Origin: Cyclaneusma minus | Taxonomy: Eukaryota > Ascomycota > Leotiomycetes > Marthamycetales > Marthamycetaceae | Direction: 5' to 3' | DNA length: 64,000 nucleotides | Assembly: GCA_037179335.1 (NCBI GenBank) | Contig: JAKZHN010000006.1 | Coordinates: forward strand, 1,054,001-1,118,000 | Part shown: positions 11,601 through 22,377 of the stretch, piece after piece | Layout: the number at the start of each line of letters is the position of its first letter | How positions within the stretch are numbered: position 1 is the stretch's first letter | Program-made: the position numbers and the translations under genes | Notes under the pieces: generated by a model | Told to the model about the DNA's origin: nothing | What the model saw: only the letters and a program-made list of their open reading frames with translations | Database searches by the model: none

Positions 11601-13907
11601 GAGACTATCTTGAAGAGACTCGATCCGAGTCTTTGCATTCTGAGCCTCGTCTGACGCCGATTTCTGCTCGCGCTGGCTCTGTCGTAGCTGATCGGTGACA
11701 TGACCAAGTTGGAACCGGAGCTCTTCGGCAGCAGTGATGCGGCGCTTGACATCCGCATTGAGATCATCGATTTGGCGGTTCAGGCCTTCGATTTCGCGAG
11801 TATGTCTCTGTCTTTCGCTTTCAAGAGCTTTCTGCAATTGCGCATCCTTGCTGGACAGCGATCCACTAGCCTTCTGCAGCTTTTCGACCTCTTCTTCGAG
11901 AATCAGAGCTTTCTCTTTGGCACGGTCAAGTTCCGACTGCATGTTTCGAATCTCGATATCCCAGTTGTCACAGTCGTCGTCGTAGACACGTTCGTTGTGG
12001 GCGAGTTGCGCTTTGAGATCTTCGACCTCGTCGTTCAAGCTCTTAATTACAAGAGAGTACTCACTCTGCCCGTGGTCCTTCTGGCGAAGTTGTGCTTTCA
12101 GATCTTCGACCTCATCCATCAGACGATCCAGCTCGGCGGTGTAATTATTTCGTACTTGTCGCTCGGCATCCAATGCCTGGGTTTTATCATGATCGAGTTT
12201 GTCCTGGAGATCCCTGATGGTCTCCTTCGACCTAGCCAGCTCTTTCTGGAGACTGCTGGATTCAGCGCTCAGTGCATCATGGCGTGACTGTAGAAGGTCT
12301 CTCTCATCGACCTTGCGTCGAAGTTCCTGCTGAGCAGTCCTAAGCTGGTTTGACAGGGACTGATGTTCGATTTCCAGACGAGTGTTTGCGTCCTGAAGTT
12401 TTCGAAGATCGTTACTTAGCTGGCGCTGCTGATCACTGCCCTGGCCCTTAATCTTGTCCATTTCCGCCTCGAGTCTTGATGCGTCACGTGCCTTCTCCGA
12501 GTACTGGATTCGGAGGGTAGAATGTTGCTCTTGAAGATTGTTGAGTTCGGTTTGCAGTCTGTTGGCCCTATCCTCCAATTTCTTACTAAGACCCTTTGCA
12601 CTGAAGGATTTGTTGGCAACTTCGTCACGGATCTCTTCCAAGTCAGCATCTGCACGCTTCTTTTCGACAACAGCCTTGTCGCGTGCTGCCTGGGCCTCGT
12701 CGAGCTCGTCTCGAAGCCGTGCTACTTGATCTTCGAAATCTGAAATCTTGTCCTTGGCATCCTCAAGCTCCTCAGTTGCTCTGGCTGCCTTCTCCAAGTC
12801 CCTTCCGGAAGGAGCATCCCTCAGCTGCCGCTCGAGGTCTTTGATCTTGTCGTTCTGTGCAGCGAGTTGGTCCTTGAGGGCTTCAGCGGCATCGTCGCGA
12901 TCGTCAATAGCCCGTTCCTTCTCACGCAGCTCAGCTTCGAGATCACCGATATCATCTCGCAGCTTCTCAATCTCATCATTGTCTCTTGCAGAGTCATCGA
13001 GCTTCGTTCGCAGTTCGGTAATCTTCGATTCGTAGCTGCGCTTCAATTGGACTATCTCTTCTTTCAGGGTCTCGACTTGCAAGGAGCTGCCTTGGGGGCT
13101 TCTGTGCGCCTTTGCTTTCTCCTGCAGGATGGCCATTTGTCGACGGAACTCGTCCAGGTTCTCTTCTGCTTTTGACAGCATCTTTCGGTACTTCAACAAT
13201 TCTTTCTGGGTGGTGATCCTGTCGACTTTGAGGTCGGCGTTTTCCTTCAAGGCGGCTTCGTTGTATCCTGGCCCGGACTTTCGTAGTTGTTCCTCCAAGA
13301 AATGGACCTTGAGCTTCAAACCAAAATTCTCCTTGTCGACCTTGTCGATCATGGCTTCTTGCTCGCGCAGTGACATTTGCGCGCCATCTTTCAGAATGCC
13401 TTCCTTGTTGTTTCGTTTCGGAAGTAGTGCCAGGGGGGTCGAGTTCGCACTGCTGCTCTCCACCCGTGGTGCGGGCGTCGCATTTGCATACGAGCTGTCG
13501 CGCACATCATCGTAGACAAAGCTGTTGAATTGGGGTACTGGACTGAGTTCCTCCGCAACACCACCTAGCCGCACTGACTTAAAGCCCGGCGTCCTGCCAT
13601 TCTCTTTCCCGTTCCGTAGAGCGCTGTTACGGGTGGCGCTCTTCAGCAGGGGAGTGAATTCGCCTCCGCCAAAATTGGATACTGGCAAGTTGCGCCTCTC
13701 GGAGAAGGCGACGCGGCTTCGAGGAGTCCTCAGGGCGGTTCCGCCGGCGCGTCGGCCATTGCGTAGCTGTTGGAGGATGTTCTGGTCTTTCGAGGGAGAC
13801 TGGAAGGAGGCTTCTTGCGAGATGTCGAGGTCGATCTGTTGAGTGAGATAGGTCGCGTTGCCGACCTCAGTGCGCGGCGTATCGAGAGCCAGACCGGGCT
13901 GCACCAT
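8642..13907 (-). CDS. Centrosomin-domain spindle-pole/MTOC coiled-coil protein (PcpA/ApsB/Pcp1-like)
   Basis: 1733 residues, two exons (intron 9144-9081). About 170 unstructured N-terminal residues lead into a centrosomin CM1 motif, SLREQEAMIDKVDKENFGLKLK (residues ~180-205), which in this family recruits gamma-tubulin complexes to the spindle pole body. About 1400 residues of coiled coil follow. Near the C-terminus come MQIQWLKSKIEREQGLRADAAFAKRYMQLQL and, after the splice, TLRTVAMMVRAAMRMKRCARAWAE, matching the pole-anchoring segments of fungal Pcp1/PcpA/ApsB proteins. It is longer than the ~1050-1270 residues I recall for those proteins, partly because of a block of 28-residue repeats (9612-10134). 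Which paralogue (PcpA or ApsB/Mto1) it is cannot be settled by eye. Confidence 0.85.
9612..10134 (-). repeat. 28-residue (84 bp) tandem coiled-coil repeats within the spindle-pole protein
   Basis: Five consecutive units of exactly 28 residues, each starting W/L-E/D-x-x-K and ending in a K/R-x-x-x-x-x-(E/D/A) stretch: WEVQKNL..., WELEKLR..., WEASKLS..., LDSQKSR..., WEAGKSR.... One 33-residue unit (WEAGKTK...) precedes them and a diverged WEAEKRR follows. Twenty-eight residues is four heptads, so the repeat keeps coiled-coil phase. The last two full units share SRACISH. This is intragenic duplication visible in the protein; the DNA has diverged. Confidence 0.85.
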
Positions 13908-14528
13908 GGTGTTGAAGATCGGGCCTCACAAGCCCATGGAAGGGAGGAATGCTGTGAGCAAAGCAGGGGACAAATTGGTTGAAGGCGTTGGTGGTGAAAT
14001 GCAGGAAGGTGTTGTATCCATAAACTCCAATGCCTTGAAGGCAGATGCGAATGTTGATAATATTCCTACCACGGTGGATTTGAGCTTGGTCGGCTGTCGC
14101 GTCCGGCTATGTTTGTTTTGTTGATGCTGCGCTTGGGGACAGCCAATCAGCGGCCGGCACCTCTCAGCCTGAGGCACCCCAGCTTCGACCAGCCATGGAA
14201 CATTGAAGCCTCCCGTCATGTCGGAAGCTGTGACCTTGGAGGCTTCAGGCTAGGATTAAGAAAGTCAGTTCAATTAAGAAAGTTAATGTTCGAGCACTGT
14301 TTTTTCAGCGTGCTCTTATGCCTGTAACCTCATGTTCTCGAATTACTCGGTCTGGATATGGTGATTCTACAGCCTTCGATTCCTATGTATGTAGCCTTTT
14401 TCTGGGGAGCCAATTGAAGCTTGCCTTCGCTGCCAACACTCACATTTGACAATTGACATCGTCCTACAAACGTCCTCTTCACTCTTCCAAACCAAAGCAC
14501 TCTTGCTCTTCTGTGAAGTGTCTGCATC
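13908..14528. other. Divergent promoter region
   Basis: 621 bp between the start codons of the spindle-pole protein (-) and the ECD-family protein (+). Both promoters lie here. No clear TATA, repeat or coding exon was recognised. Confidence 0.5.
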
Positions 14529-16464
14529 ATGAGTAAGTCGCAGCAGCCAGTCGATGGCTTTGGCAACAACTCTGCCTTACAAGGCACTGCTTTCCCTCGA
14601 CATCTCCAGGAAAATACCGTGGAATACCAGCTGTTCATCATCGATCCGACCCTGAAAACCCGGAAAGAAGAGCTGGCCCGTCTTGAAACTATTCGGAAAG
14701 ACTCTGCGAAGCTGTCCAACACTTTGTTGAAAGACTACATATGGCAGCGCGAAGAATTCAAGCTCGAGCAGAAGAGTGAGGGTGGTGAGCCGATCTTGTA
14801 CCAAGCAAAATTCCACCTAACTAACCTCTCCCAGCCTTGATGTATCTTGCCGGTCTCACAGACTTCGGTGATTCAGTAGATGACGAATGGCTGATTGTCT
14901 ACCTGCTGAGGGAACTAAGTCTCAAGGACAAGAATCTGTGGATCAGGGTCGCCGATACTGATGGCGAGTTTTTACTAATCGAGGCCGCAGAGGTCCTGCC
15001 TCGATGGCTAAACCCTGAAATTGCTGAGAACAGGGCAAGTCATCTCTGGTCACAAGTCTGGAATATTCACTGAGCTAATTCGAGTAGGTATGGATAAATA
15101 ATGGCCAGTTACATTTGATCCCTCTGGATGCTACCGAGAGCCGCTCGGTAAACCTCGCAGAAGCTCACAGCATTATCTCAAACAAGCCGGATTCCTTGAT
15201 CAAGTCGTTTACTGTTGAAAAGGAAGCATTCTACCGCCTCCAATCTTACCCAGAGCAAATAACGAAATCCATGCATCATGCTCTCGTCACGATACCCCGG
15301 ACCATTGCATACCTTCTGCACAGCTTACCAGCCGCAATTGCCCCTGCCGTGGAAGTCTTCTATCTTCGAGATCCTGTTGCGCTCAAGCCCCTTCAGACTG
15401 CCTCGGGACTCCTCTTCCCCCCTACGGATCTGGTGAAAATTAGCATCAGTTTCACCCGAGTTCTCTACGCCCAGCTTACATCCCAGCAATTCTCTCCTCC
15501 TGTCACCTGGAAGTCCATAATCGCTGACGCCGAGGCATCTTTAAAGTCCTCCCAGAATGCCGGAAATTTCACTCTAAGGCGCTTGGAATTAGGAATGAAA
15601 GTCACATCCGGCTTCGAAATGCTGTTGTCAGACTCCAAAAACAAGGACCTCCCCACCGTTCGTAGACTCCAGCTCCTACTTGACGACCTCCAAGATGGCG
15701 TCTCTCTACCTTCAGATTCGGACATGGAAGCCTGGAAAGACAACCAAAGGCACGACGACGAGGGCTGGCTGGATATCAATTTCGAGGAGTTCGAGAAGGA
15801 ACTGCAAGGTGGTAAATCGAGAGGTCCTGACATGCCTCAAGTTCCTGGCTTTGGCGATGCTAAGACGGAAGCGGATCTCAAGAAGATAGTCGAGAGGTTT
15901 GAGTCGTTCTTGAGTGATGACAAAGCCGGGCCTGATGGCGCGGAGCTTGACGATATGGACGTCGATGACGATGAGGACGACGGCGATGCGGATAGTGAGG
16001 CGGATGAGGACATCAAGTTCGATCAAGCTGAGTATTTGAAGATGATGAGGGAATTGATGGGCGTGCCTCCAGATGCTGACTCTGGAGATGCCGAAGCGAC
16101 AAAAGATCCAGCAGAGGCCGGGAGCGACACAGCAGACGAGGACCAAGAGATCAGAGCCATGATGTCTAAGATGGAAACAGAGTTGAAGGAGGCTGGCGCT
16201 TTGAATCTCGACCCACCGTCCAAACAAGCGGCGCTGAAACGATCAGGCGATACTGGGACAGGTAGTGTGAGTCGGGAACCTGATGCCGATGATTCTGATG
16301 TCGATTCTGATGTCGACATCGATCTCAATCTTGCTAAGAATCTTCTCGAGAGCTTCAAATCTCAAGCTGGCTTACCTGGGCCTGGCGGGAACCTGATTGG
16401 CCTAATGGGAATGGGTCTTCCGAGAGACGAAGACGACGCAGACGCCCGTCACAAAAAGACTTGA
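14529..16464 (+). CDS. ECD: Ecdysoneless/SGT1-family (PF07093-type) regulatory protein
   Basis: 609 residues in three exons (introns 14782-14834 and 15035-15087). The N-terminal half follows the ecdysoneless family closely: VEYQLFIIDP, LLKDYIWQREEFKLE, LTDFGDSVDDEWLIVYLLREL, LWIRVADTDGEFLLIEAAEVLPRWL, RVWINNGQLHLIPL. The C-terminal third is strongly acidic with DDMDVDDDEDD-type runs. The human homologue ECD works in pre-mRNA splicing and cell-cycle control; the fungal proteins, called Sgt1 in older literature, affect transcription. It is not the CS/TPR Hsp90 co-chaperone SGT1. The second intron begins GCAAGT; only this GC donor gives ENRVWINNGQ, so it is a GC-AG intron. Confidence 0.9.
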
Positions 16465-17294
16465 TCGGAAATCTCGACAGGCAAAAACCTCATTTTCTAT
16501 CGAGGAGTCCCAGACTTACTTACTATGAATCTTTGTGAATGTGGCCCATCTCGCTTGACTTCCAGTACCACTGAGTGCCAAATGCCAATTGGAGCCTCTT
16601 CGATGATGATGCTTGTGGTGATATTGGAGCCTCCGAGGTCTGACGTCACCGCTGATAGTCAAACAATTGAATGAGTGCCGTTCAAATATTTATAGAAAAC
16701 CCATGTTGAGATCCTATGGGTATGAAACGCTACTGGCTAGATTCGCGGGCTTACATGTATTCTCCACCGATCAGCTGTTGTTGCAGAGCATGCGCTATGG
16801 CCTCATCGCAACATTTGATTGACGTCGTAGATGTACGAGCAGTCAAAGCCGACGGTCCACAGAAGAAATGGTCTGACGGCGGCTCAAAGTCTCGCGAAGA
16901 GTCAGAGGCTCGGAAGCAGGGAGAGAATTTGCAAGTCTCGAGTCCTCTCGGAGTCCGGCGCTGTGCATTCTTCGCCCCGGGAGATGACGGGTCGAGCTCC
17001 GGGTCAAGCTCCTGGCCACCTGTGGAACAATACAGAATTAATCTGGCGATGGCCGAGCAGCCGCATCATGCACCTCCTTAGTGCCTTCCCTGCCGAGAGC
17101 CGGTTGGCGTTGTCTATTTGTTGGCTGCTGGAACTGGCCTGACCGACATCGTCCGACCTCGCCTCCCCGCTCCATTGATATAAGACTTCTCCTTCATCCT
17201 CAACAACGACCTCTCCCTCTCCGCCAGATTCATTGACATCCCTTCAAACTCCAAATACTACTTCCTTCACCACCTACAACTCCCACCTTACATC
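16465..17294. other. Intergenic region with PDC promoter
   Basis: 830 bp. The last 120 bp hold a TATA-like element and a long CT-rich leader (CTCCTTCATCCTC...), typical of strongly expressed fungal glycolytic genes. Upstream nothing coding was recognised. Confidence 0.55.
17177..17184 (+). promoter_or_regulatory. TATA-like element and pyrimidine leader of PDC
   Basis: GATATAAG about 110 bp upstream of the PDC start, followed by a CT-rich stretch running almost to the ATG. This arrangement is common in highly transcribed fungal genes; inferred from sequence. Confidence 0.45.
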
Positions 17295-19313
17295 ATGGCT
17301 TCAGACATCCGAGCTTCCTCGCTGGAGAAACCCGTTGACGTAGCCGAGTATCTGTTTACTCGTCTGCATCAAATGGGCATTCGATCCATTCACGGTGTTC
17401 CCGGAGACTTCAACTTGGTAGCTTTGGACTACATTCCAAAGACTGGCCTGAGTTGGGTAGGGTGAGCCGCCTCCCAGCTCCTCATATCGCGAAACACCAG
17501 CTGACTTCGAATTACTAGAAACTGCAACGAACTGAATGCTGGTAGGCAAAATCCATTTTCAATCCTTTTCATCCTGCACGTGACGACACGAGGCCACACT
17601 TGAAGCATAGGCGATGATACTTTGAAGTCTTATCAAAAAAGGGGCTCGGCTGACACCAGACTTAGGCTACGCTGCCGATGGATATGCCCGAGTCAAGGGT
17701 ATTTCGGCCATCGTCACCACACACGGCGTCGGTGAGCTATCCGCACTCAACGCTCTCGCCGGTTCCTACGCAGAGAACGTGCCAGTGGTTCACATTGTGG
17801 GCACGGCTTCCACCATCGCCCAGAAGGATGGCATGATGCTTCACCATACTCTCGGAAACGGCAACTTCCACGTCTTTGCCGACATGAGTCGTGAGATTTC
17901 ATGCGTGACCGCCAAGTTGAACGACCCCTATGATGCTGCAACTCAGATTGATCACGCTCTTCAACAATGCTGGATCAAAGCTCAACCAGTCTACCTCTCG
18001 CTTCCAACCGATATGGTCCAGAAAAAGGTCGAAGGCAAGAGGCTGGAAACCCCAATCGACCTTTCTTTGCCTCCCAACAAGAAAGAGCAGGAAGACTATG
18101 TTGTCGACGTTGTTCTGAAGTACCTGCATGATGCCAAGAACCCTGTGATCTTGGTGGATGCTTGTACCATTCGCCACAGGGTCATGAAAGAGGTGGAGGA
18201 ATTGGCAAATAAGACCGGCTTACCAGTTTTTGTGACACCAATGGGCAAGAGTGGCTTCAATGAGCAGCACGAGAACTACGGAGGTGTTTACGCTGGTGCT
18301 GGTAGTGAACCGGGTGTGGCTGACCGGGTCGAGAGCTCGGATCTGATCCTCCGAGTAGGATCTATTGCTAGTGACTTCAATACTGGTAAGCCAATGCCTC
18401 TTGTTCTTGAGTTGCTAGATCAAGCTACTAATAATGGGGATAAAAAGCCGGCTTCTCCTACAAGACCTCCCAGCTCAACATCATCGATTTCCACTCGACT
18501 GGTGTCACAGTGCGATATTCGGAATACCCCAAGGTGCACATGAGCGGAGTCTTGAAGAAGATTGTCGAGAAAATCGACATGAACAAGCTCTCCGTGGAGT
18601 CCGGCCCCAAAGTTATCAACGCAACTGCAGAAAACCATGACGACTCACCCACCATCACTCAAGCATGGCTCTGGCCTCGTGTCGGTGATTTTCTGAAGGA
18701 GAATGACATCGTTGTGACTGAGACTGGCACAGCAAACTTCGGTATCTGGGAGACCAAGTTCCCTAAGGGGGTGATCGCTCTTAGCCAAGTTCTATGGGGC
18801 AGTATTGGTTACTCGGTTGGTGCTTGCCAGGGAGCTGCCTTGGCTGCGAAAGATGCGGGTGAAAACCGACGCACCATCCTGTTCGTCGGTGATGGCAGTT
18901 TCCAACTCACGGCGCAGGAAATCAGCACCATGCTGCGCCGAGACTTGGCCCCTATCATGTAAGTCCCCTCGCTCCCCTGGAATGTTCTTGCTGCTAAAGA
19001 GGTGAACAGATTCTGCATTTGCAACGAAGGATACACCATTGAGCGATTCATCCACGGCGAGGAGGCAGAGTACAACGACATCCAAGAATGGAAGTACAAA
19101 GACCTCGTCAACGTCTTTGGTGGAGAGAAGAAGGGCGCAAAGACTTACCAGATCCGGACGAAGTCGGAATTGGAGAAGCTTATGACGGACAAGTCATTCA
19201 ATGAGGCGAAGGTCCTGCAGTTTGTGGAGCTGTACATGGACAAGAATGATGGACCGAGGGCACTGAAGTTGACGACTGAGCAGGCCGCAAAGCTGAACGC
19301 GAATGTTGAGTAA
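17295..19313 (+). CDS. PDC1: Pyruvate decarboxylase
   Basis: Thiamine-diphosphate and Mg2+-dependent enzyme converting pyruvate to acetaldehyde and CO2 in the cytosol, the first step of ethanol fermentation. 574 residues, usual length, five exons (introns 17462-17518, 17542-17665, 18386-18447, 18959-19009); exon two is only 23 nt. Visible motifs are HGVPGDFNL and NCNELNAGYAADGYAR in the N-terminal domain, the HH pair in GMMLHHTLGNG, and the ThDP/Mg motif GDGSFQLTAQEISTMLRR running to CNEGYTIERFIHG. Yeast has a second Asn where Glu stands in CNEGYT, a common filamentous-fungal variant. The third acceptor (AAAAAG) gives DFNTAGFSYKT, matching the family. Confidence 0.95.
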
Positions 19314-20078
19314 GGAGGCTGAGAATGAGATGACGAAATGACGAGAGGCGAGTTCTATGGTAGATGGAAAAGGAGTTTGGCGTTAGCGAGGCTCACATAG
19401 AAATTGATAATCCATGGCATCTGAAAGCTACACGGGAGGGCCACTCGCACTTCAATATTCATCCAGTGCTTTTGTCTGTATACCTAATCTAGAACAGTTC
19501 CGTGATTGTGACGGCAACCTACCAGGTAGAAGAAACCAACGCAAGGCATTTGGCGATCAAAACAAAAATATCGGTAATTTTCTCGAGAGTTGGTGTAGAA
19601 ATTATTAGCCTTGGGTATAAGCCCGAATTCAGATGCCGCGTGATATATTATTACTGTGGTATTCCGAATTTCAAATTTGTTGCTGTTCATGACTTTGTGT
19701 GTCCCGTCCCTTGAATACGTGAGGATGCTTTCCATTACTGTAAATTCAATTCTTAATCCTTACCAAAGACTTCCAAATTATTAGCAGGAACTTTCACTGA
19801 GAATATTATGATTATTATCACCTCCACACCAGAAATATGCCTAATTACTAGAAAGGTCTGCATGGAAAGTGCGTACAGAAAAACGTCGCCACAAGGGAGC
19901 GAGTAGGAGCTTCAAGGCTTCGCTTAGCAGCTGGAACCTCACCAATTTTCATCGCAGAGCCCACCACCACCTACCTAAACAACCAACACCAAGCTCACGT
20001 CTCCCCCCCCCGCGTTTTCGGAACAATCATCAATCGTACACCCCGAAACCACGATATCAACGCACGCCACAACCAATC
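19314..20078. other. Intergenic region
   Basis: 765 bp, AT-rich from about 19560 to 19860. It should hold the PDC 3' UTR and the TAN1 promoter. No coding or RNA feature was recognised. Confidence 0.55.
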
Positions 20079-21655
20079 ATGGTGGACCAGAGCAAAGGAA
20101 AGCGTAAGGCGGCTGCGGGCATGGATGGCGCCGGAGACCAGAGAGGACCGAAGAGGAGCAAGGTAATTACTGCGCGTTTCTTCAGCTTCTGCCTTCCGAA
20201 TCTTGCTCTCATTCTTCTCCTGCGTTTGTGTGCTCCATTGTCGGACTGAGGGAGGTGAGGTTGCGGCGAGTCGCGAATCTCAACGCGACAAAAATGTACC
20301 TGGGAGCTGCAGGTCCACGTGATGACTATCTATTCGTGTATCATTTTTCTCTGAGAAACTTTCGGAAATTTTCTTGTTTGCTTCTACTTCAAACTTGGGC
20401 TTCGTTCTATGTTTCGGAATATTACACGGATTTCAAAGAATACAGCTGATTTTCCAAAAGGGGGGCTCGGGCGGCAAATGGAAGACACCCTACCAGAAGG
20501 CAGCAGCAGCGTCAGCTCCAGCAAAGATGGAGGCAGGCGACGTTGGAATCTGGGCTACTTGCGTCCGAGGTAAAGAGAACAAGGCCACCGAAGAGCTCAA
20601 GCATATTTTCGAAGACGTACGTCCTCGACTCTGCATCCTTATCCTTTCTGTACTAATAATCACATCAGTATGCAGAGCGCTTCTACGGCCCTCTCTCTTC
20701 CGGTGAAAACAAAGTCGAAAACTCAGATGATGAGGAAGACGGCGGCGCTGATGATATCGAGGCCATGGTTAAGAAAGAAGTCGCATCTATCAGCGCAGAG
20801 CGGAAACAACCTAGTAAGGACGCCATGTTGACGGTTGTGAAACTCGAAACTCCGTGTTTGATCTTCTTCAAGACAAGGGCGCCGATTGAGCCGGTGGATT
20901 TTGTGCATCGGATTTGTCAGGATGCGGTTGCGAATCCGGAGGGAAGAAGACATCGGTTCGTGAATCGCTTGACGCCTATGACGCTTCTGGGGAGGTCGAC
21001 GGAGAAGGGTATTGAGGAGGTTGCGAGGGCTGTGTTGGGTGAGCATTTTACGTTCACTGGGGATAAGGAAAAGGCACCTTCGGGGACTTCGTACACTGTG
21101 AGTCGGACACCTCCTTTGATCTTGGTGACTTTCTGGATAGAGGGAATCGAATGAAAGAACTGAAACTGATGAGCGGATAGTATGCGCTCCGACCAACGAT
21201 TCGAAACAACAAACAGATGAAGCGAGATGACGTGATCAAGCAAGTGGCCTCGCTCATCTCGGCCGAGAAACACCGTGTCAATTTGAACAACCCGGACAAG
21301 GTGATTCTGATCGAGATCTATCAGGTGACATCCCCTCTGGTTCTTGCAAATGCGGCTCGGTGCCTTTGCTAACATGATGATACAGAACATCTGCGGAATG
21401 AGCGTGGTGGACGGCGATTGGGATAGCTTGAAGCGTTTCAATCTGGCTGAGCTGTATGCCAAAAATGAAGAGGCTCCAGATGGAGAGGCAGATGCTAAGA
21501 AGACAGATGCTAAGAAGACAGATGCTAATGAGGCAGATGCTAAGGAGGCAGATGCTAAGAAGGCAGATGCTAAGAAGGCAGAGCCCAAGCCGGAGGTGGT
21601 CGCAACAGGCGAGGGTGAGAAGAAGGAAGACGGCACGGAACAGGGCTCATCTTAA
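20079..21655 (+). CDS. TAN1: THUMP-domain tRNA acetylation cofactor TAN1
   Basis: RNA-binding adaptor that, with the Kre33/Nat10 acetyltransferase, makes N4-acetylcytidine at position 12 of tRNA-Ser and tRNA-Leu. 360 residues, five exons (introns 20163-20460, 20617-20668, 21098-21180, 21325-21385). A lysine-rich start (KGKRKAAAG, GPKRSK) leads to GIWATCVRGKENKATEELKHIFEDYAERFYG, then the THUMP core CLIFFKTRAPIEPVDFVHRI, HRFVNRLTPMTLLGRSTEKG, TYALRPTIRNNKQMKRDDVI and ICGMSVVDGDWDSLKRFNL. The tail holds a 15-bp repeat coding ADAKK units. The first intron, 298 nt, is unusually long. Confidence 0.92.
21488..21577 (+). repeat. 15-bp minisatellite coding (A/T)DA(K/N)(K/E) pentapeptides in TAN1
   Basis: Six tandem 15-bp units based on GCAGATGCTAAGAAG, differing at one to three bases, plus a partial seventh (GCAGAGCCCAAG). 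The 15-bp period keeps the frame, so copy-number change would only lengthen or shorten the lysine/aspartate-rich C-terminal tail. Confidence 0.9.
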
Positions 21656-22377
21656 GCCCGATGAGTGACTCGGGAGAGCAGTGAAGACAGAAATTACCTA
21701 GCTACAGAGCTGTCTTCAGCTTGTGAGATAGGCAACAAAATCCACGGCACTACTTGCGACAATAGCCTTTGCTTCCATGAATTTGGAAAGTTTCTCATGG
21801 GTTTTTCACTACTCGTCGCCCCCAACGATTGCTTGCTAGCATGATTCTAGCCAAATTATGATTCTTTCAGGTCCTTCTGTAGCAGACACTGGAGCTCGTG
21901 GACGTAGGAACAGTAGTTGTGAGGCGATCGTCATTCTGAGCCTGTGCCTTCGAATGTTAAATCTCAGCAATACCCGATTATCAATAATATTCGTGGTCAT
22001 TGAGAATACTCGCAACCAGTCAGAAGATTTCTGTTCGTTTATTGAAACCACTCTTGAATGATAACAACTTGATGATCGTATTATTCTCCGTTATCAAGAT
22101 CCCGCGGAAGCAGTTTTGTCGCTTTTGGCCACATATGTAAGAATCGTCACGACGGGTAAGATATCTAGCTTGAATAATGTTGACTTTCTGGCTGGGTATC
22201 TGTTGTTTGTAGACTCTAGAATCATCTTGATGTATCTCTCTTTAATGTATGCTTAGCTTTGTGCTTCTTCTAATCAAAGAAGAGCACTATGTATTTAGTG
22301 AGAGCTTTCCTCCTACGAAGAGAGCTTTCCTCCTTAACGGAAATCAATCACTTTCTTGGGATTCTTCTGTATCACTA
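21656..22377. other. Convergent spacer TAN1 / SGD1
   Basis: 722 bp, AT-rich, between two convergent stop codons. It should hold both 3' UTRs. No coding, repeat or RNA feature was recognised. Confidence 0.55.

Noticed and set aside
11700..12287. 195-codon plus-strand open frame inside the coiled-coil gene
   Set aside because: Mirror frame of a Glu/Leu/Lys-rich coiled coil; such antisense frames stay open because of composition.
14529..16464. Naming this gene as the SGT1 Hsp90 co-chaperone
   Set aside because: It lacks TPR and CS domains; the motifs are those of the ecdysoneless family, which shares the old name Sgt1.
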